From Rhodotorula mucilaginosa (lineage: Eukaryota; Basidiomycota; Microbotryomycetes; Sporidiobolales; Sporidiobolaceae): 64,000 nt of DNA. A program made the position numbers and the translations under genes. The notes under the pieces are model-generated. The model was not told where the DNA came from. It did not search any database and worked only from the letters and a program-made list of their open reading frames with translations. Each line of letters starts with the position of its first letter. Position 1 is the first letter of the stretch. Location: contig CP137869.1 of assembly GCA_034406715.1 (NCBI GenBank), positions 1,054,001 to 1,118,000 on the forward strand, read 5' to 3'. Below, one piece after another: positions 1 through 9,266 of this stretch.

Positions 1-334
1 GCCCGCACGTGGTCGGGTGGCTTCGCGCGCGTACGCGTGTCGGCGGGGTTTTTCTCGAGGAGGCTGTCGGCGCGGTCTGTCCTCCTCCCCAGTACGCGCC
101 CGAGAGACGAACGCGGTACGTACAGGTCAAACAAGCGCTCCGGAGTGTGTCTGGAGCGTGCACGTGCTCGCTGCGTGCCGTGGTCAAGCAGGACGAGGGC
201 GGGGTTGGACGCGTCGAGCCAGGTCGGCGGCGAAAGCGCGATGAGATGGCGGTGCGAAAAAAAGACAGGGGGAAGCACGCTCACAGTCCGTTGAGCACTT
301 GAGTCTATAGCACGTTCAGAATTTGCACACCCGA
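1..334. other. Left edge, no gene seen
   Basis: Three short overlapping plus-strand frames are open here (about 9-302), but all are Arg/Ser-rich, none resembles a known protein and none has clear splice sites. The stretch lies just beyond the stop of the membrane protein gene on the minus strand, so it probably holds that gene's 3' UTR plus intergenic DNA. Confidence 0.5.
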
Positions 335-1681
335 CTACTGATCCTTTTTCGACTCGTCGTCCGCCGTGACCGCGGTGGCGCCCCCTTCCTGCTGCTGCTG
401 CAACCGCTGCTCCCGCCTCGCCTTTTCAAACTTGATCTCGGCGTCCGCTGCCGCCTCACGACGACCTTCCCGGACCGCGAGTCCGATCGAGACGCTCGCG
501 GCGACTCCTACGAGCGGCGTCATGGCGATGAGGGCGAGCAGGATCTGCCACGAGACGCGCTCGATCGGCCGGACGCTGTGCGGCGACCTCGACGACCAGA
601 CGAGGTACGTCAACGCCGAGACGGATGTGAAGATGACGTCCCACGAGATGCTCGCTTGAGCCGGGTGGGAGGTCAAGACGGCCCATTGGGAGAGGTAGAA
701 CTCGGGGAGGCGTTCGAGGATAAAGTCGAGCGAGAGCGCCTTGCCCTGCGAGAAGAGCTGCATCGCGACGGGGATCTGGAACCGCATCGCAATGAAGGCA
801 TAGTTGAGGTACAGCCGCGAGAGTCGAGGTCGGGTCGGCTTGTCGAGCTGGGCCACGGCCGGTACGAACGGGAGCAAGATGACCGCGTGCATCGCGACCA
901 GGTTGGGCAAGAAGCGCCAGGTGCCGATTGTTTGCGGGACAAAGACGGTGCTCGCTGTCGCGATCAGGATCGCCGCGAGCGTGCCGTACGTCGTCTGCGC
1001 CTGGGTCTTGTGGATCGGAGCCAGGGTGCCCTTCGCGGCGTGCATCGCGGCGGCCGAGACGACCGCGGCAAAGAAGAGCGACTGCGCGACGCTGACCGCG
1101 ACGAGTTGGCCGAGGAGCATGAACGCCCACTGGCGCTTGACGCCAAACTTGTGGCCTGCATTGGGAACAACAGGAGGTCAGCATTCGAAACGCGAAAGGA
1201 CATTCGCGGCGAGAGGACGGAGACCAACCTTCAGTAGCCATGAGGAGGGTCAGAGGTCCGACGGTCCACTGGCACAGCTGCTGCGACCACCACCACCTCT
1301 CGGCGCCGTCGCACACGTATTCCCACGCCTCTTGAAACAGCGAGACGTCGGCGAGCCACTGTGCGCTCGTGTACAACGCCGCCGGAGTCGCGTGTCGAGT
1401 TGCTGTGTTCATCAAGTCCGCAAGATAGTCAGCATCGGGATCGTGGTTGAGTAGCGGGAACACGACGGGAGGGCAGACGAACCGGAATCGGTAAAGCTCT
1501 TTTGGAAGAACAAGATCATGTGATACCACGTCAGGGCCAAGCCTCCCGCGGCCATGCTCAGGAATGCGACCGTCGTCGGAGTCATTCTGCGTTTGAAGAC
1601 GACGGGGAGCACTTTCGACAAGGTTGCGCCGATGGTGACGGCGTACCCGGCGAGCGGGAGGTGCTGCACCGAGAGGGACAT
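335..1681 (-). CDS. Multi-pass membrane protein, function unknown
   Basis: Not recognised as a named family. Three exons fit: 1681-1483, 1402-1229 and 1155-335, giving 397 aa; the introns are GT...AG (the first starts GTTCGT). The start is the ATG at 1681. The protein has several hydrophobic stretches, for example near the N terminus (TVAFLSMAAGGLALTWYHM), around the third-exon start and near the C terminus (ILLALIAMTPLVGVA), so roughly 6-8 membrane spans are likely. The middle has a Trp-rich segment (WWWSQQLCQWTVGPLTLL). The tail is charged and Gln-rich (REQRLQQQQEGG) and ends KKDQ. It is transcribed away from MYND gene A1, with 548 bp between the two starts. The overall look, a few spans joined by Trp/Gln-rich loops, resembles uncharacterised fungal membrane proteins; no enzyme or transporter motif was seen. 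Confidence 0.7.
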
Positions 1682-2229
1682 GTCGCGCTGGCGGGTTCGT
1701 GGGCAAGGGGGTCGTACGCTGCGGTAGTTGAATAATAGCATGAGCCAACCGAGGCTGTGCTACTCGGGACAGCCGCGTGCTCCTACTCACCTTGGGGTTG
1801 AGATGGACGCTGCAGAACGTGCCGGGAGAAGGTCGAATCGGAGGTCGGTCCGAGTGACACTGTGTGGCCTTGCTGCTCCTCGAGGCAGAGTTCTCAGACG
1901 CTCGCTATTAGCAGGGTAGATGCAGTTGGCAGACGAGAGCACGAGTACGGTCGCCGATTTGAATTTCATCAGCTGGAAATGAGCCGATTTCGCGGCACGT
2001 GCGCCGAATTCCAAGTCGGAGTCCCGAGTCCCGCACGACGGCGAGGGCAAGTGCACGGCTCAGAGGGCAGCTAGCTGGTCCGCAGCGCACCGTCTTCGTC
2101 CGGCAACTCGCAGCGCACCACCTGCTCGTGGTCCGAGACCTCGCCGCCCGTTTTCTCCTCGCCTCGCTCCGCCACTTTTATCGCGCCACTGCCGTCTTCG
2201 CTCTCCTCCCGTCGAGCCGTCCGCAGACG
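1682..2229. promoter_or_regulatory. Divergent promoter, membrane protein / MYND A1
   Basis: Non-coding. It holds a palindromic CACGTG at 1996-2001, embedded in a block (cggcacgtgc, then gaattc) that recurs upstream of MYND A2 at 6382-6400. This suggests inherited promoter sequence. Nothing else was recognised. Confidence 0.35.
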
Positions 2230-3139
2230 ATGGAAGACATAGGCTGTCTAGTTTGCGGCTTGCCCGCCAGATTGCGCTGCTCCCGCTGCGGTCACGGTGG
2301 CGACGCGACAGGGCGACCCATCGACCTTCGCTTTTGCTCGACGGAGCATCAACAGCTCGTGCGTACTCCCTGTCCTATCTGGGCAGACTGGTATTGACTT
2401 CTGCTACCCCGGTCCAGGCCTGGCCGGTCCACAAAGCCTTCTGCGGCGAACGAGCATTTCCCGTCCGCCTGCCTCGGTTCCGCCAAGAAGACGCAGACAA
2501 GGTCATCGGCATCTTTAGCAACGAGGCTGCACTCCGGCAGTTCACGGAAGCTCGTCCAGGCTTCGGTCGGGACGTCCAGCAATTCCGAAAAACAATGGGT
2601 CTCTCGGTCGACGAGATCAAGGTGCGTCCGGCGCCGCCTTGCCTTTGTTCGGAACCGTGCAGGGCACGTGCGCGCATAGGCTAACGCGCGGTCTTGGTGT
2701 GGCGGTACAGGACAACGTCAACAGCTTCGTGGATCGTGACGACCTGCTCCTTACCCTCCCAACCAAGGAAGACGAAGCACCCGTCAAGGACCCAGACCTC
2801 ATACATCGCTACTTCCACACCGCCATCTTCCTCAATAACTACAGACTAGACTCTGGAGAGCCACTCGACAAAGTCCACAATGCTTTTGCTCCTTGTTTAG
2901 GCCACCTAGCCTGCGCGACACTCCGAACCGACGATCTTTGGTACGCGCAAATCGCCCACCGGCTCTTGATCTGGTCCGCCGTCTCTTCGTACGGAGCCGA
3001 GACAGGAAACGACGGCCTGCTTGACCTGGCCCACGGCAGTCTCCGGCAGTTCTTGGAGAAATCCTTGAGCAGCCCGCATTCTGACACTGCCGGGGCGATG
3101 TTATTATTACTCCGCATGATGAGGGGAGGGAGGGATTAA
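2230..3139 (+). CDS. MYND zinc-finger protein A1
   Basis: Three exons: 2230-2358, 2418-2621 and 2711-3139, giving 253 aa. The N terminus is a MYND finger with ligands C6, C9, C17, C20, C36, H40, H48 and C52. MYND fingers bind zinc and usually dock on proline-rich peptides of partner proteins. The sixth ligand, normally Cys, is His (FCSTEH). The first intron cuts the finger just before AWPVHKAFC, and the same cut is found in the other three genes of the cluster. The rest (about 60-253) is a helical-looking domain with no catalytic motif; there is no SET domain. The closest relative in the window is A2 (6479-7382). The start is fixed by the short distance to the first Cys pair. The partner and role are unknown. 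Confidence 0.8.
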
Positions 3140-3347
3140 TGTACTTGAAATGTACATGAAGTTGCACTTCTAACAATCCGATCAACTCTACTCTGTGCGG
3201 TGTTGTGCTCGCGTTTGTTGCAGCTGCAGTCTCCTTCTGGGTTTTCAGCGAGACTGCTTTTTCCACTGGCTAAGAAAGCTCGCGACGACCGACGCGATCA
3301 CTGGCAAGAAAGAGAGATTTAGATCAAACTGTCGATAGCTGCGCCAG

Positions 3348-4542
3348 TCAGTCTCGGATCAAGCGTACCTTCTCGCTGGCGGTTCTCATCGACGGGCTGC
3401 TTTCCGGCCGCGCCGCCGCCTCCGGCGATCTCTTGAGGTGTACATTCCAGATCAGCTCTGCGGGCACACAGGAAAGGAAAAGGCCCAGATGCGGAGGACA
3501 AGGAATCAAGCGAGGAGCATGAGCGAGCACGCACCGAGCTTTTCAAAGTCGTTGGCAACTTGAAGCGCGATGTCACGCGCAAGGCCTTCGATGTCGTCGC
3601 GGTCCTCCTCGGGGCTCTCTTCTGCCTACAAAAGCTGCTCATTCTTTGCCCCTGCCAGAGACTGCGCCTTGTCGTCTTTGTTGCGTCTTTCCGCTTCCTC
3701 GGGTTGGGAACCGCTCGGTCCGCTCGCTGCGTCGGCCTTGTCTGGCGCGTCGCATCCTCCGAGATCACTGGTCACTTCCGCAGTACCGTCATTCTTCTTG
3801 CGCATCTTGCGAGGAGAGCGTGATCTGCTGGAGATCTGCTGCAGCTCTGTCACACAAGCAAACCAAAGAGTTCAGCAGAGCTGACCAAACTCAGAACGCG
3901 AAAAACTGCAATCGCGCTGGTCACCTTCTTGTTGCTCGCGAGCAAATTGACGTTCCTCCTGGTCCTGTTGGCGCTCAAAGTCGTACGCTGCTTCTGGGAG
4001 TTTCACTGCGGCGGCGATTGAGCCCTCGAGCCATTCGAGCGGCAACAGCCAGATTCGCTGCGTGCCCGGTCAAGCCGTCATACATAGGCTCGAGGAAGTT
4101 TGTCCGTAGCTGAGCAAGAACCGTACCTTGTGATCCGGATCTTCTGCCGTCTGATTGGCCTCGTTCGCAGCGACAACGGCTTGGACCGTCTTGTCGGGCA
4201 ATCCAGTCCCCTGCCGGGACCTGCGGATGCCTCGCTTAGTAGTGCTCCTCATAATTCTGGGCGGAGTGTGGTGGCGTACCAGAGCTGACCTCCGAGTATG
4301 AGGTGCGTGATGACATTCTTGTCGAAAGCCGGCGTTTTGCTGATCTTTCCGCCGTGCCGCTCGATCGCTCGTTGCACCTTGCTGCGAGTCCAACCTGCCC
4401 ACTCTCCGTGCACATAGAACATGATTCCAGCAAATGGCTGCGGTCTCGAGGATGGTTCGGCGGTCGCGTCCGAGTCGTCGTCGCCGTCCGTGTTCAGTTC
4501 GTCGTCCGAGTCGAGCATGAGTCGCTTGGTTGCGGTCGGCAT
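3348..4542 (-). CDS. BRCT-domain protein
   Basis: The start ATG is at 4542. Residues about 36-140 form a BRCT domain: a 'PFAGIMFYVHGE' first strand, 'IERHGGKISK', 'VITHLIL', and after two introns 'RIWLLPLEWLEGSI' with the expected Trp. BRCT domains bind phosphoproteins or DNA ends in repair and checkpoint work. Behind it comes a charged Gln/Glu-rich helix (DFERQQDQEERQFAREQQEE), then a basic SRSRSPRKMRKK patch. The 3' half is uncertain: the frame meets TAG at 3626-3628, but coding-like sequence continues below it (EESPEEDRDDIEGLARDIAL, then LIWNVHLKRS). A 150-nt intron 3775-3626 ending in that TAG would join the two. The stop at 3348 is the best guess for the end. It shares a promoter region with MYND B1. 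Which BRCT family this belongs to is not clear. Confidence 0.6.
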
Positions 4543-5160
4543 TGACTCGGCATTAGACTCGGAAGGTGAGCTTCAAGCTGTGTCACCGAGCTCGGCAGGC
4601 GCAGATGCGTGGCGGATCAGAGCAGGGCGCTTGTTGAAGGAGCTTCTCATCGATGGCGGAACGACGTCAAGCGGAGACGGACGAGTGACGGACGGACGGA
4701 CGAAGGGGCGAGCGGGGAAGCTTGGGGGACGTTTGCTTCGCTGGGAATCAGTGTTACGCAATCCGAAGCTGCTGTCTTTTCCAAACCAGCGATCGCGTCT
4801 CACAGCAACTTAAGTGCGAGCGAGAATGCGAGTCGGAGCTGCGCAAAGGCATACGGGTAGCGACCGCGTCATAGCCGCGAGCTCAGTATCGTAGCAAATT
4901 TGAAGCGCCTCGAGCAGGGGGACGAGAGCGAGTGTATGCGAGGCGGTGGAAAGGAGCTTGCCTCGCGACGTCCGTGCGAGACCGCGAGACCTTTTCTTCC
5001 CTTCGACTCTTCACTTGCTCCGTTGTCTCCTCGGCCGTACTCTCGCCTAGAACGCTTTTCCAGCAGGTAGAGCTTTCATCGCTGCTGCCGTCGTCGCCGG
5101 CGCGTTTGCTTCGCCCCGCCCCCCATTCGCCCTCTCGACTCGATCAAATCGGACTACACC
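4543..5160. promoter_or_regulatory. Divergent promoter, BRCT gene / MYND B1
   Basis: This is the 618-bp gap between the BRCT start and MYND B1 start. Much of it is matched by 7702-8317 in the second copy, for example the cggacggacgaag and cgcgtcatag patches and the CT-rich run before the B start codon. No TATA box was obvious. Confidence 0.45.
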
Positions 5161-6100
5161 ATGTCAGACGTCAAGACTGGAAGCTGCTTGGTCTGCGGAG
5201 AGCCTGCGACGTTCAAATGCTCTCGTTGCTCACGCGAAGGCGGGATCGACCTCTTCTACTGCTCGAAGGAGCACCAAACGCTCGTGAGTCTCCCATGTTC
5301 GCAGATCGCCCTGCCGAGACCGGTAGTGCGTCCATACGATCCTTACTCATAGCTCACTGACCTGCGGTCTTCTCAATTAAACGGTTGGCAGCTCTGGCCA
5401 GCGCACAAACTCGTCTGCGGCAGCCACGCGCACCCGTTTCGCCTTCCGAGCTTCACGCAGGCTGAAGCGGACAGCATTCTGCAGTGGGTGCAAACGCCGC
5501 CTTCCTCTGCATGGCAGTGCGAGGTCCATGCACGCTTCTACGAATCCTGTTGGCGTGTCGGCGCCGTCAACAGTCAGGCAAGTATCACAGACACGGGGGC
5601 TCATCTATTCTTCCCCGTCTTTCTAGGCTCGAGCTGCTGCATTCCCCGCGCTGACCGTACCTCTTGCTTGCTTTATACAGGAGCACCTTAATCGCCTTGT
5701 CGGTCACGGTGGTCCCTTGCACCCCGCCAAGGGCTCTTTCGACGAACAGGTTCTTCTGATGCGCAAGCACAATTTCGACTACCACACGACTCCGAGCCCC
5801 AACTCACCGTTGGGTGGCTCGACTCTGGGCTCCTTTTCCTCCACGTATCTCGGAATGACCGCGCGTCAGATTCCGCCGACGGACGCGCAATGGTTCTCCG
5901 AGTTTTGCCACCGTCTTCTCAACTTCCATGAGCTCCTCCAATCAATCGAGCGGCCTGGACAGCACACCCTGGACAGTGCAGGAAAACTGCAAGAACGCAT
6001 GAAGCTGATTGAGAAGTGCCAAACGGCGGCGATCCGCCTGGTCCAACAGCGTGCCGAGCCGGCGTTCGCAGCGCAGATTCAAGGGCGCTTTGTCTTCTGA
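5161..6100 (+). CDS. MYND zinc-finger protein B1
   Basis: Exons 5161-5283, 5392-5577 and 5681-6100 give 242 aa. Zinc ligands are C9, C12, C20, C23, C34, H38, H46 and C50; as in the sister genes the sixth ligand is His instead of Cys. After the finger comes a shared stretch (FRLPSFTQAEAD), then a B-type helical domain containing GHGG, DEQVLLMRKHNFDYH and NSPLGGSTLGSF. The second intron begins GCAAGT, a GC...AG intron that must be removed because its 103 nt would shift the frame. The counterpart of that intron in B2 has a non-standard donor. No enzymatic motif is visible, so a protein-protein adaptor or transcription co-factor role is only an inference from the MYND family. Confidence 0.8.
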
Positions 6101-6126
6101 GACCGCTTCCGCCAATTTCTGTTGAC

Positions 6127-6156
6127 GTAGTTACGCTTGATGTAGATACGCTTGAA
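6127..6156 (+). promoter_or_regulatory. Conserved element in 3' flank of B1
   Basis: A stretch starting gtagttacgcttgatg and ending cgcttgaa lies 27 bp after the B1 stop. A close match sits at 9263-9291, overlapping and following the B2 stop. It is homologous 3' UTR sequence and may serve RNA 3'-end formation, though shared ancestry alone could explain it. Confidence 0.35.
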
Positions 6157-6336
6157 ATCCGCTGTGAATGTTCTGCATGATGACTTGTTCCTGTAGAGAG
6201 AAACTTTGAGCTTGGTTATAGAAACAGCCTCTCCGGAAGCTGCCGCAAAAATCTTGATCTTTTTTGGATGCGTACCGAAGGATTTGAACGGGTCTTGCCG
6301 TATCATTGTCGTAGCATTGTAGCTACTGTGAAATGC

Positions 6337-6400
6337 TATATAACCAGTCAAATTTTCGAGCTCATCATGCACATGATTTGGCGGCACGTGCAGAGAATTC
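6337..6400 (+). promoter_or_regulatory. TATA box and CACGTG block before MYND A2
   Basis: TATATAA is at 6337-6343 (136 bp before the A2 ATG) and CACGTG is at 6385-6390, inside a block shared with the A1 promoter. CACGTG is the classic site of bHLH factors. The paired occurrence suggests conserved control of the A genes. No binding data can be read from sequence. Confidence 0.4.
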
Positions 6401-6478
6401 GACCCTCCGGTTCTGATGAGACTTTGCCCCTCGCCTGCTGGACCAAGACCGCGAAGCGAACCGCAAGCGACTCATCAG

Positions 6479-7382
6479 ATGGCAGACACGACTTGTGTGG
6501 TCTGCGGCATCCCCGCCACTCTGCGCTGCTCCCGCTGCGGCCAAGGCGGCAAGGACGGGACTGGGCGACCCATCCACCTCCTATTTTGCTCGACGGAGCA
6601 TCAACGCCTCGTACGCTCTTTTCAGCCATCCTTGGCGTAAGCACACCTCTGATGACCACTTTTCCGCCCCGACGCAGATCTGGCCGATGCACAGAGCCTT
6701 CTGCGGCGAACGCGCGTTCCCCGTCCACTTCCCTGTGTTCCGCCAAGAGGACGTCGATCGGGTCATCGCCATTCTCAGCGACGAGCCCGTACTCGAGCGT
6801 CTCGCTGCAGCCCACCTAAAGTTCAAAGAGGACCTCCAGCTCTTTTATTCAGGGATGGGCACGTCAGTCGAGGAGATCAAGGTGCGCCTTCCGTCTTGCT
6901 TAGGGTTCAGGCGCAGCATACTGGGGTTCCGGGCTCAACTCTCTTCTGTTCACGATCAGGACAATCTCAACAGCTTCCCAAATCGATACGACCTGCTTGT
7001 CACCCTTCCCAGCAGGCACGACGAACCGACGAGTCAAGACACTCATCTTGCGATGCGCTATTTCCAAACCCTTGTCTTCCTCCATACTTACACTCGGGCA
7101 ACCGGAGAGCCTTTCGACGCGACAAACTTGGCCCTGAGCCGTTCCTTACCCTATCTGGCCGGGAAAAGGCTCCCACCCGACGATCTTTGGTCCGCGCAAA
7201 TCACGCATCGGCTCCTGATTTGGTCGACTGTCTTGACGCACGGAGGACAGACAGGAGACCGGAGCTTGTTTCTGCCGGCTCTACTCGCTCTCCAGAAATT
7301 CTTGACGGATTCTTTGAACGGGCCGCACGCGGCGCTGGCGGCGGAGTTGTCGAGTGTCTTCCGCAACATGTTTGCCGGCTAG
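6479..7382 (+). CDS. MYND zinc-finger protein A2
   Basis: Exons 6479-6610, 6678-6881 and 6960-7382 give 252 aa; exon 2 is 204 nt, as in A1. Zinc ligands are C6, C9, C17, C20, C37, H41, H49 and C53. The A-type C-terminal domain is kept (DNLNSF, LLVTLPS, TDDLW-like PDDLWSAQITHRLLIWS). By eye about half the residues match A1, and the gene looks intact, so it has been kept under selection since the duplication. As with A1 there is no catalytic motif and the partner is unknown. Confidence 0.8.
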
Positions 7383-7519
7383 TTCGGGCGGATTGACTTT
7401 ACAATTTGTGGCATTGGTTGCAAACAACTCTACGTGACCCAGCAGACTATTCGTGTCAACAACGGCAAAAGGTCCCGCTGCTGCACTTTGTCGGCACACC
7501 GAGTTTCCGGCAGAGCTTT

Positions 7520-7701
7520 CTTTTGCTCGCTGAGAAAGCTCGCCTTGAGAGCATCCAGCGATCTGTAGGGGACAGTGGTCAGTCTGCACCGTTTCCTGGT
7601 GTGCAAGCAAAACATCGGCCATCGCCTGTGAGTCGCCGCTGACTAGTGTGATCCGGGTCCGCGTCCAAGTCGAGCATGAGTCGCTTGAAGACCGTCGGCA
7701 T
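7520..7701 (-). pseudogene. 5' stub of duplicated BRCT gene
   Basis: Reading leftwards from 7701 there is ATG and 'KRLMLD' as in the intact BRCT gene (MPTATKRLMLDSD there, MPTVFKRLMLDLD here). The frame then diverges and stops at 7579 after 40 codons, and no BRCT fold follows. Just beyond, around 7530-7545, 'ctgagaaagctcgc' matches sequence downstream of the intact BRCT gene (ctaagaaagctcgc near 3270). This implies an internal deletion of about 1.1 kb. The retained start codon may be a relic or may make a 40-aa peptide. Confidence 0.6.
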
Positions 7702-8317
7702 TGCTCCTTCCCCGACTCAGCACGCGAGCCTCGGATTGTGCGGAAAGTCTCGGAAGGCGTAAAGTACAGCAGAGCAGGGAAGGTTGAAGGAAATTCTCGT
7801 CGATGGTGGAAGGACGTCTGGAAGGCGGAGGCGGACCTGACGAAGGGAGGGACGGACGAACGGACGAGCGGGAGAGCTGACAGACATTTGCCTCGTCGGA
7901 GTATAAGCCTCCCGCATCCGAAGCTGCCGCCCGAAAGAAACCAGCCTCGCGTCCGGCAGCGAACAAGCAATTCGAGGTGACGAAGCGGAGCTGCAAAGCC
8001 ATGCGGGTAGCGGACGCGTCATAGACGCGAGCTTGAATATCATAGCACAGCGCCTTCTGGCAGGGCGAGGCAAGCGAGCGTATGCGCGGGTCGAACAGGA
8101 GCTGGCCTTCGAGATGTCGATTCGAAAGGCTTTTGCTCTTCGACTGTTCACTTGCTCTGCCGTTTGCTCCGCCCTACATAGTCTGAAAAGCCCAGAACAA
8201 AACCACTTTCAACTGCTGCTGTCACAGTCGCCTGCGTGCTTCGCCCCGCCCCGCCCCGCCCCGCCCCGCTTCGCTTCGCCCTCTCGGCTCCAACGACGCG
8301 CTCAATTCGACCACTCG
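7702..8317. promoter_or_regulatory. Promoter of MYND B2, copy of 4543-5160
   Basis: Non-coding and homologous to the BRCT/B1 divergent promoter. It has kept the same length (616 versus 618 bp) even though the leftward gene has been lost. It also contains the short CCCCG repeat listed separately. Confidence 0.5.
8242..8268. repeat. CCCCG microsatellite
   Basis: About five tandem copies of cgccc/ccccg lie 50-75 bp before the B2 start codon. The matching place in the B1 promoter has only a short cgccccgcccccc run, so the repeat expanded after duplication. Confidence 0.6.
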
Positions 8318-9266
8318 ATGTCAGACACCAACACTGGAACCTGCTTGGTCTGCGGAGAACCTGCCTCTCTGAGGTGTTCTCGCTGCGCGCGCGACGCCGG
8401 AATTGACCTTTTCTTCTGCTCGAAGGAGCATCAAACGCTCGTGAGTTCCGTGCCGGACCGGCTCGCCGTCTCGAGATTTGGGCCCGATTTACACGAATCC
8501 CTTGCGAGGTCCGCACTGATTCAAGCATCCGCTTGGTCCACCGATACCACAGGTCTGGCCCGCGCACAAACTCGTCTGCGGCAGTCGCGCATATCCGTTC
8601 CGCCTGCCGACTTTCACGCAAGCGGAAGCAGACAACATCCTCCAATGGATCCAAGCGCCGGCGGTCTCTGTTCAGCAACTTGAAGCCAAGGCGCGCATTC
8701 ACCAAATCTTCAGACGCGCTGGAGCGGCGAACATTCAGGAAAGTGTTCATGACGGATTCTCCTCTTTTCTTTTCTTTCTTCCTCCTGCTGACATTCTCTT
8801 CGTTTGTTGTTCACAGGAGCATCTGCAACGCCTTGTCGGTCACGGCGGGTTCTTGCATTCTCGGCCGAACTCTCTTGACGAACAGGTTCTCCTGACGCGC
8901 AAGTGCAATTTCGACTACCACTTTGACCCGAACCCCAACTCGCCGCCTACGTTGGACGGGTCGACTCTAGGCTCTTTCGCCAGGATGTACGTCCACATGA
9001 CTGACGGTCAGAAACCGCCGACCGGCGCGCCCTGGTACTCCGAGTTTTGGCACCGTTTTCTCATCTTCGACGAGCTCCTGCAACATTTCGAACAGCCGGA
9101 AAAAACGCACCTGGACAACGCCCGTGAGGTAGAAAAGCACTTTCAGCTGATCTACAAGTGCAGAGCGGCGGCAATCCGTCTCATTCAGCCGCGGGCGGAG
9201 CCGGTGCTCGCAGCGCAGATCCAACAATGCCTTGCCCGTTGGGAGCCCTTGGGCCTGTCGGTGTAG
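8318..9266 (+). CDS. MYND zinc-finger protein B2, with coding intron relic
   Basis: Exon 1 is 8318-8440. From 8553 to 9266 the frame is fully open, giving 278 aa. Zinc ligands are C9, C12, C20, C23, C34, H38, H46 and C50, with the cluster's His at position six. Compared with B1, the second intron should lie at 8739-8816 (a pyrimidine-rich tract, ending TTCACAG). Its donor reads CAG|GAAAGT, not GT or GC, and the 78 nt contain no stop and keep the frame. It is therefore either translated, adding 26 residues with a hydrophobic patch (GFSSFLFFLPPADILFVCC), or removed by a very rare GA...AG splice, giving 252 aa. The C terminus is extended past B1 (QCLARWEPLGLSV). The rest matches B1 closely. Confidence 0.75.

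Larger units (their letters stand above)
1950..6157. repeat. Segmental duplication, copy 1 (A1-BRCT-B1)
   Basis: This block carries MYND gene A1 (+), a BRCT gene (-) and MYND gene B1 (+). It recurs at about 6340-9291 as A2, BRCT stub and B2 in the same order and orientations. Matching items are the CACGTG block before A, the BRCT start region, the spacing from BRCT start to B start (619 versus 617 bp), the exon structure of A and B, and a short element after the B genes (6127-6156 versus 9263-9291). By eye the proteins have drifted to roughly half identity, so the event is old. The edges are approximate. Confidence 0.7.

Noticed and set aside
9-302. Three overlapping small frames at the left edge
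   Set aside because: No similarity, no splice logic, all Arg/Ser-rich.
323-1237. 304-codon plus-strand frame
   Set aside because: Very rich in Arg/Asp/Glu, antisense to the membrane protein's last exon; typical of GC-rich shadows.
456-1790. 444-codon minus-strand frame
   Set aside because: Only its middle (about 1402-1229) is a true exon; the rest is Arg/Pro-rich and lies across the better exons of the membrane protein in another frame.
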